Assembly: GCA_024400895.1 (NCBI GenBank)
Contig: JAKSMA010000063.1
Coordinates: 1-11,127, forward strand
Direction: 5' to 3'
Length of the DNA stretch: 11,127 nucleotides
Source of the DNA: Muribaculaceae bacterium
GTDB lineage: Bacteria > Bacteroidota > Bacteroidia > Bacteroidales > Muribaculaceae
The notes under the pieces are model-generated. The model was given only the letters and a program-made list of their open reading frames with translations. It searched no databases and was not told the DNA's origin. Below are positions 7,372 to 11,127 of the stretch, piece by piece (the first letter of the stretch is position 1; the number at the start of each line of letters is the position of its first letter). Made by a program: the position numbers and the translations under genes.

Positions 7372-8004
7372 TTATTTGTCTTTTTTAGGGGCTTCTTCCT
7401 TGGTGTCTTGTGGCTTAGCCACCTTAGTGTATTGCTTGTTGAGTTGTTCAACCACATCGCTGGTTACATCAAACTTAGGATCTACATAGAAAGTAGCAGC
7501 CTTGTTCAGAATCATGTCGTAACCTTTTTCCTTAGCATATTCTTCAAGGAATTTGCTGATTTTGTCGTTGAGCTCTTTTTGGTTGTCTTCCAATACCTTG
7601 GCGATTTCCTCTTGCTTAGCTGCAATTGCTTTTTGTGCAGCTTCCATAGCATTCTGGTAAGCAGCTTGGTCGGCTTGAGCTTGTTGAGGATTGGTAGCGT
7701 ACACATTGTTCTTTTCCTTTTGTGCAAAACTTGCTTGCAAGTTGCGAATCTTGTCTTCTTGAGTCTTTTGGAGAGCGTCAAGTTGGTTTTGCATGCGAGT
7801 TGCAGACTCGTTGAAATCTTTTGCGAGATTGTAGAATTTCAAAAGTGTGTCGGCATCAACATAACGGATGGTCATGTTTTCATTTGCTTGTTTAGGCATG
7901 TTGGCAGATGCAGGCGCCTTTTCTTCACTCTTTTGGCAAGCTACTACAGCCACCATCACCAATGCTACTAAAGCGAATTTAGAGATTTTGTTTAAAAAGT
8001 TCAT
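7372..8004 (-). CDS. OmpH/Skp-family periplasmic chaperone-like lipoprotein
   Basis: Skp/OmpH proteins are trimeric periplasmic chaperones that hold unfolded outer membrane proteins. Here the signal sequence ends in a lipobox (VVAC, C23), so the protein is predicted to be lipid-anchored, unlike soluble E. coli Skp. IRYVDADTLLKFYNLAKDF at about 46-64 is the typical first strand and helix of the fold. A long coiled-coil, rich in Q, K, E and A, covers about 65-158 as the tentacle arms. YDMILNKAATFYVDP with VTSDVVEQLNKQY at 162-192 closes the body domain. A lysine- and glutamate-rich tail ends the 210-residue chain, which is longer than Skp at about 160. It is the second gene of an operon, 16 nt after the 56-residue membrane protein, and a terminator follows. 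The fold assignment is firm; the client proteins are unknown. Confidence 0.88.
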   Translation of the reverse strand: MNFLNKISKFALVALVMVAVVACQKSEEKAPASANMPKQANENMTIRYVDADTLLKFYNLAKDFNESATRMQNQLDALQKTQEDKIRNLQASFAQKEKNNVYATNPQQAQADQAAYQNAMEAAQKAIAAKQEEIAKVLEDNQKELNDKISKFLEEYAKEKGYDMILNKAATFYVDPKFDVTSDVVEQLNKQYTKVAKPQDTKEEAPKKDK

Positions 8005-8020
8005 TTTCTTGTATGAGTAA

Positions 8021-8191
8021 TTATTTATAAAATTCTTTGTCTTGCGCGCAAGTGATACCGCGTTCTTTCATGTGTTTATTGCTGTGGATGTGGGTGTTGG
8101 GAAACTTTCCACCTTTCACGAAAAAGATTCTCACTCCAAGTAGCATCACTGCGATGCCGACCAATGCAATAATCACTAAAACGAGCTTCAC
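8021..8191 (-). CDS. Small membrane protein, 56 aa, GTG start
   Basis: This short gene begins with GTG at 8191-8189 and stops at 8023-8021. An in-frame TAG four codons upstream rules out a longer form, and no ATG precedes the hydrophobic part, so GTG is the likely start. Residues 2-24 form a single membrane helix (KLVLVIIALVGIAVMLLGVR). A short polar tail follows (FFVKGGKFPNTHIHSNKH, then MKERGITCAQDKEFYK). The pattern K/R-x-FPNTHI, GI-x-C-x-Q-D resembles a group of short conserved hypothetical proteins I recall from Bacteroides and Prevotella; this is recollection, not a search. A consensus -7 box lies 25 nt upstream, and the OmpH-like lipoprotein gene starts 16 nt after the stop, so the two form an operon. 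The function is unknown; a small inner-membrane partner of envelope proteins is only a guess. Confidence 0.75.
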   Translation of the reverse strand: MKLVLVIIALVGIAVMLLGVRIFFVKGGKFPNTHIHSNKHMKERGITCAQDKEFYK

Positions 8192-8215
8192 TTTTGCTTT
8201 TTTCTAAATTATGTG

Positions 8216-8223
8216 CAAATATA
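8216..8223 (-). promoter_or_regulatory. -7 element of the smORF-ompH operon promoter
   Basis: Read on the minus strand this is TATATTTG, a perfect TAnnTTTG box. Its predicted start near 8209 lies about 18 nt before the GTG codon at 8191. No good TTTG was found about 20 nt upstream, so the -33 element is weak or different. Confidence 0.6.
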
Positions 8224-8240
8224 GAAAAGGTTTGCGACAT

Positions 8241-8275
8241 TTTGCCCTATATTTCAAATAAAATTTGTAACTTTA
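8241..8275 (+). promoter_or_regulatory. Possible promoter of pepD
   Basis: TAACTTTA at 8268-8275 is one base from TAnnTTTG, and TTTG occurs at 8241-8244. The 23-nt spacing is longer than ideal. It would give a leader of about 78 nt. No better candidate was found before the gene. Confidence 0.35.
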
Positions 8276-8359
8276 CGAGTGTAATCCTACTGATTTAACA
8301 AAAATTTTCTACACGAAACGATAACTAACATTTTTTTAATATAACTATTAAACATTATT

Positions 8360-9820
8360 ATGGAAGTAAAAGATTTAAAACCCGCTCGCGTTTGGCAAAT
8401 TTTCGACGCGATGACAAAAGTGCCTCGTCCATCTGGCAACCTCGACAAAATTCGTGCTTGGCTCGTTGATTTTGCAAAGGAAAATAATCTTGAATACAAG
8501 GTTGACGAAGTAGGTAATGTGGCTATGTTCCGTCCTGCAGCTCCTGGTTTTGAAAATGCCAAAGGGGTAGTGCTCCAAGGTCACATGGATATGGTAGCTG
8601 AAAAACTTCCTACATCTAATCATAACTTCGACACCGATCCACTCGAAACTCGCGTGGAAGGCGAATGGGTTTACGCTAACGACACCACTCTCGGTGCCGA
8701 CGACGGTATCGGTTTGGCTATCGCTCTTGCAGCGCTCACCGACCCAGATATCAAGTGCGGTGCTATGGAAGCCCTTGCAACCGTTGACGAAGAAACTGGT
8801 CTTACCGGTGCAAGCAACATTCAAGCAGATATGCTCGTAGGCGACTACCTGTTTAACCTCGACAGCGAAGACGACGGTGTGATCACTATCGGTTGCGCTG
8901 GTGGTGTAGTTACTCCTGTAGTGTTCGACTATAAGCCTGAAGCAGCTCCTGCCGACCTCACTTACTTCGCTATCAAGATTGGTAAGATGATGGGTGGTCA
9001 CTCTGGTTGCGATATCCACAAGGGTCTCGCAAGCGCTACCAAGCAAATGGCTCGTATCCTCTACGTGCTCGGCGGCAAGATTGAATACAAGCTCGCAAGC
9101 TTCAACGCAGGTAACCTTCACAACGCAATCGCTCGCGACGCTGTGGCTGTGGTAGGTGTAAAGGCAGAAGACAAGGAAACCCTCGCAACAGTGGTTAACA
9201 CCCTCGCTGCCGACATCAAGTTTGAATACAAGCGCCCAGAGCCTAACGTTGAAATCACTGTAGAAAGCGTTGACGCTCCTGCAACCGTTATCGACGCATG
9301 CACTCAGAAGCGCCTCGTGGCTGCTTGCTTCGCTGCTCAACACGGTGTTTACTACATGAGCCAAGAAGTGGAAGGCCTCGTAGAAACTTCTACCAACTTT
9401 GCAAGTGTGAAGACCAACGAAAACGATATCTATCTCGAATTCTTCAGCCGCTCATCTACTGAAAGCGCTAAAGACGAACTCGCTCTCCAAATCGAAGCTC
9501 TCTTCACCCTCGCTGGTGCAAAGGAAGTGAAGAGCGAAGGTAGCTATCAAGGTTGGGCTCCTAACGCAGAAAGCCAACTCCTTAAGCTCGCTGTGGCTCA
9601 ATGGAAAGGCCTCTATGGCGTAGAACCTAAGGTGGAAGCTATCCACGCAGGTTTGGAATGTGGTTTGTTCTTGAAAGTTCGCCCAGATATGGAAATGATT
9701 TCATTCGGTCCAACTTTGCAAGATGTTCACTCACCACGCGAACGCTGCCACATCCCAGCTGTTCAGAAGGGTTGGGATTTCACCGTAGCTCTCCTCAACG
9801 CTATCGCAGCTGACAAGTAA
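8360..9820 (+). CDS. pepD: Aminoacyl-histidine dipeptidase (Xaa-His dipeptidase), M20C family
   Basis: PepD is a cytosolic zinc peptidase that cleaves dipeptides such as carnosine and other Xaa-His substrates. The 486 residues match the family length and are uninterrupted. The catalytic domain shows the M20 metal ligands: H75 and D77 (GHMDMV), bridging D114 (LGADDGIG), the general base pair E144-E145 (VDEETGLTG), D168 (FNLDSED) and H457 (DVHSPRE). GGHSGCDIH at 212-220 lies at the start of the lid/dimerisation domain, and HAGLECGLF at 429-437 is a further PepD signature. The ATG at 8360 opens the conserved start (VKDLKPARVWQIFDAM). AT-rich sequence without a Shine-Dalgarno motif precedes it. 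Codon use is restricted as in the ompA gene (GCT, CTC, AAC, GAA), suggesting good expression. The gene is monocistronic, with a strong terminator behind it. Confidence 0.96.
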   Translation: MEVKDLKPARVWQIFDAMTKVPRPSGNLDKIRAWLVDFAKENNLEYKVDEVGNVAMFRPAAPGFENAKGVVLQGHMDMVAEKLPTSNHNFDTDPLETRVEGEWVYANDTTLGADDGIGLAIALAALTDPDIKCGAMEALATVDEETGLTGASNIQADMLVGDYLFNLDSEDDGVITIGCAGGVVTPVVFDYKPEAAPADLTYFAIKIGKMMGGHSGCDIHKGLASATKQMARILYVLGGKIEYKLASFNAGNLHNAIARDAVAVVGVKAEDKETLATVVNTLAADIKFEYKRPEPNVEITVESVDAPATVIDACTQKRLVAACFAAQHGVYYMSQEVEGLVETSTNFASVKTNENDIYLEFFSRSSTESAKDELALQIEALFTLAGAKEVKSEGSYQGWAPNAESQLLKLAVAQWKGLYGVEPKVEAIHAGLECGLFLKVRPDMEMISFGPTLQDVHSPRERCHIPAVQKGWDFTVALLNAIAADK

Positions 9821-9895
9821 ATTTGTCCAATTCAGAAATTCCACGCCTTCATCGTGAGTCATAACAAGCCCCATGAAGGCTGCCAATAAAGCAAT

Positions 9896-9943
9896 AGGCA
9901 TCCGCTATCATCCCAAGCGATGAGGCGGATGCCTCGTTTTTTT
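9896..9943 (+). terminator. Terminator of pepD
   Basis: AGGCATCCGC (9896-9905) pairs perfectly with GCGGATGCCT (9925-9934). A further 5-bp inner stem (9908-9912 with 9919-9923) follows after a U-G pair and a bulged A. Seven T's lie at 9937-9943. A second perfect 8-bp repeat just before it (9845-9852 with 9873-9880) lacks a T run and may be an extra hairpin in the 3' end of the message. Confidence 0.92.
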
Positions 9944-9968
9944 GCGTGCCACACTACCTACTCATCCC

Positions 9969-10325
9969 CTATACATAGCATTGCTGCCGTACCCAAGAAG
10001 TTTTCCCTAACCAAAGTAAGAGCTGAAAGTTAGCGATAGCCCCATCGGTCGCTTTTCCCCTCAAGGAATATGAGCGGTATTCCTCATCCCAAACACTCAT
10101 TGACTGTAGTCGACTTTTTTTTAAAAAAAACACCTTTTTGGCATTGCCACCGCAGTGCGAAATCCCTAACTTCGCACCTGAGTTCTTTGGCATATTGAAG
10201 ATTCAAATCAGTGTTTCATCCAAATGTTGCGATTTCCGATATGGACCAAAAAACAGGCAGTTTTTGGTCTAAAAGCGAAATAAAAAAGGGTGTTTCAGGT
10301 GTTTCGGGTGTTTTTGGTGATCGCG
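9969..10325. other. Hairpin-rich gene-free region, possible dispersed repeat or structured non-coding element
   Basis: Three perfect inverted repeats lie 80-90 nt apart: 10064-10070 with 10078-10084, 10155-10161 with 10171-10177, and 10244-10252 with 10261-10269. A T8A8 run occupies 10115-10130. A 74-codon open frame on the minus strand (9969-10193) and an ATG-less frame on the plus strand (about 10111-10272) show no known domain and overlap, as expected when a non-coding repeat is translated. The fragments (for example KKNTFLALPPQCEIPNF) remind me of short predicted proteins recurring in Prevotella genomes; this is recollection, not a search result. No terminal repeats or transposase are visible. 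Together with the pepD terminator this fills the stretch 9821-10427, in which I find no convincing gene. Confidence 0.4.
10288..10314 (+). repeat. 9-bp tandem repeat, three copies (RGGTGTTTY)
   Basis: GGGTGTTTC (10288-10296), AGGTGTTTC (10297-10305) and GGGTGTTTT (10306-10314) are contiguous and nearly identical. They lie at the right end of the hairpin-rich region. Confidence 0.75.
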
Positions 10326-10342
10326 ATGAGAAGGAGAGGTAG

Positions 10343-10378
10343 AAACAAAAAAGAGTCAACATCGCTGTCGACTCTTTT
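10343..10378 (-). terminator. Terminator of the right-edge minus-strand operon
   Basis: AAAAGAGTC (10349-10357) pairs perfectly with GACTCTTTT (10370-10378), with three more inner pairs after a mismatch. Read on the minus strand the hairpin ends in TTTTTTGTTT. It lies about 50 nt past the stop of the 137-residue gene. The symmetric A and T runs mean it might work in both directions. Confidence 0.85.
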
Positions 10379-10427
10379 GGTATGGTTTATCAGTTGATAC
10401 CGACAAATGGTTAGCCATCTATGATAT

Positions 10428-10841
10428 CTATTTTACGAGCACTTTTCTCCCGTTTACGATGTAGATGCCGGGAGATGTGATGCGGTCAAGTTTCACACCG
10501 TTGATGGTGAAAATGCCTTCCACGGCTTTTCTTGTGGCAGGGAACTGCTCGTTGAGGATGTCGGTAATACCAGTGATGATATCATCAGAGTGTATGAACA
10601 CCATTTCTTCAATGTTTGAGACATTGAAATTCCAGGTTTCCTCACTGCATGTCAGTGTAAGGGTTTCTCCGTCTTCGCTATATGAAATCTCGGGTGATGT
10701 GATGAATTGCGCGCTGATGGCTTTGTCGTGATATGCACCAGGTTTTAACTTGATGCACACGGCGTTTATGGGTTTGTCTTCGGCTATAGCCGACACACAC
10801 ATGAGTATGCACACTGCCGCAAATAATAGTCTCTTAACCAT
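10428..10841 (-). CDS. Small exported protein with type IX-secretion-like C-terminal tail (137 aa)
   Basis: I do not recognise a named gene. Residues 1-20 are a clear signal peptide (MVKRLLFAAVCILMCVSAIA, cleaved before E21). A body of about 80 residues with alternating strands follows (ISYSEDGETLTLTC, WNFNVSNIEEMVFI), resembling short secreted proteins I recall in Prevotella that end their body in a D-x-TGI segment (here DDIITGITD, 86-94). The last 30 residues (EGIFTINGVKLDRI, then GIYIVNGRKVLVK) look like the C-terminal sorting tail of type IX secretion substrates, with GIYIVNGRK and a final lysine. It lies 26 nt after the lectin-like gene with no promoter between them, and a terminator follows, so the two are probably co-transcribed. 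Export is well supported; the type IX route and the function are inference. Confidence 0.78.
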   Translation of the reverse strand: MVKRLLFAAVCILMCVSAIAEDKPINAVCIKLKPGAYHDKAISAQFITSPEISYSEDGETLTLTCSEETWNFNVSNIEEMVFIHSDDIITGITDILNEQFPATRKAVEGIFTINGVKLDRITSPGIYIVNGRKVLVK

Positions 10842-10867
10842 GATTTTTAAGTTTAAAGATTAATGTG

Positions 10868-11127
10868 CTATTTTGTTTTCTTAGTGAAGACGGGGCGCAC
10901 GGGTTCGCCATTATGACGGTACATCGCCGGGTCGATGTTACGCCTTTTGTTCCAAAGTTGCAGTGACTCGCATTTCCTGAATTCACCACTATCAGCGAAT
11001 GTCGTACTATAATTGGCCAGCCAATAGTCTGTAGCCAAATTAGAATATGTAGTGCCGTTGATGTAGCCAGAAATGGGGAGGAAAATGCTCTTGTCGGTGT
11101 ATCCTTCGATCATGCTTGTTACCAGAT
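10868..11127 (-). CDS. C-terminal end of a FISUMP/C-type-lectin-like surface protein (partial, cut by the window edge)
   Basis: The reading frame is open to the right edge and stops at 10870-10868; 85 residues are visible. An internal ATG at 11113 is not a convincing start, because the homologous domain continues upstream of it (LVTSMIEGY). The order of signatures IFLPISGYINGT, DYWLANYS, and at the end RHNGEPVRPV matches the C-terminal part of the FISUMP (Fibrobacter succinogenes major paralogous) domain. That domain typically reads IFLPAAGYRNG, YWSST and NGFSVRPV and has a C-type-lectin-like fold. Such domains occur in secreted and surface proteins of Bacteroidales, and some are targets of diversity-generating retroelements. 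A short basic tail (FTKKTK) follows the domain. The 137-residue exported protein gene follows in the probable operon. The family is moderately sure; the rest of the protein is unseen. Confidence 0.68.
   Translation of the reverse strand, partial: LVTSMIEGYTDKSIFLPISGYINGTTYSNLATDYWLANYSTTFADSGEFRKCESLQLWNKRRNIDPAMYRHNGEPVRPVFTKKTK

Noticed and set aside
8375..9364. A 329-codon open frame antisense to pepD.
   Set aside because: It overlaps a fully motif-verified enzyme gene, shows no recognisable domain and is explained by pepD codon bias.
9845..9880. A perfect 8-bp inverted repeat after pepD as a separate terminator.
   Set aside because: It has a 20-nt loop and no T run; the stronger terminator right after it is sufficient.
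9969..10193. A 74-codon minus-strand frame after pepD.
   Set aside because: It crosses two strong hairpins and a T8A8 run and has no domain; a non-coding repeat explains it better.

Overview
This looks like chromosomal DNA of a Bacteroidales bacterium, most likely in or near Prevotellaceae. The family and genus are inferred from gene families and style. The main evidence is that upstream regions lack Shine-Dalgarno sequences but carry Bacteroidetes-type promoters (TTTG or TTG, about 20 nt, then TAnnTTTG). The gene content agrees: an OmpA protein with the Bacteroidetes GYASPEG signature, a lipoprotein OmpH/Skp homologue, a PepD-type M20 dipeptidase, and at the right edge two secreted-protein genes of Prevotella style. 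No tRNA, rRNA, CRISPR array or insertion sequence was seen.

Left part (1-4742). A small MerR-family regulator on the minus strand faces away from alaS (alanyl-tRNA synthetase). Their candidate promoters point at each other, and their -7 boxes form an inverted repeat. alaS ends at a terminator. About 300 nt later an OmpA-family envelope protein is read from a clear promoter; its codon use is strongly biased, as expected for an abundant protein.

Middle part (4743-8359). The ompA terminator runs directly into the promoter of hflX, a ribosome-associated GTPase. A perfect 12-bp hairpin lies between hflX and a cation diffusion facilitator gene that has no evident promoter. Converging on these is a minus-strand operon. 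Its first gene encodes a 56-residue membrane protein with a GTG start, which is easily missed. Its second gene encodes an OmpH/Skp-like lipoprotein. A strong terminator ends the operon.

Right part (8360-11127). pepD (Xaa-His dipeptidase) ends at a strong terminator. Next come about 600 nt without a convincing gene but rich in hairpins, plus a three-copy 9-bp tandem repeat; this looks more like a dispersed repeat or structured non-coding element than coding sequence. The window ends with a probable minus-strand operon. One gene is the C-terminal end of a FISUMP/C-type-lectin-like surface protein cut by the window edge. The other encodes a 137-residue exported protein with a tail like those of type IX secretion substrates.

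Most of the window is conserved housekeeping sequence and I see no complete new system. The parts most worth a second look are the small membrane-protein gene at 8021-8191, the symmetric merR/alaS promoter region, the hairpin-rich region at 9969-10325, and the lectin-like gene end at the right edge, which could belong to a diversity-generating retroelement target.
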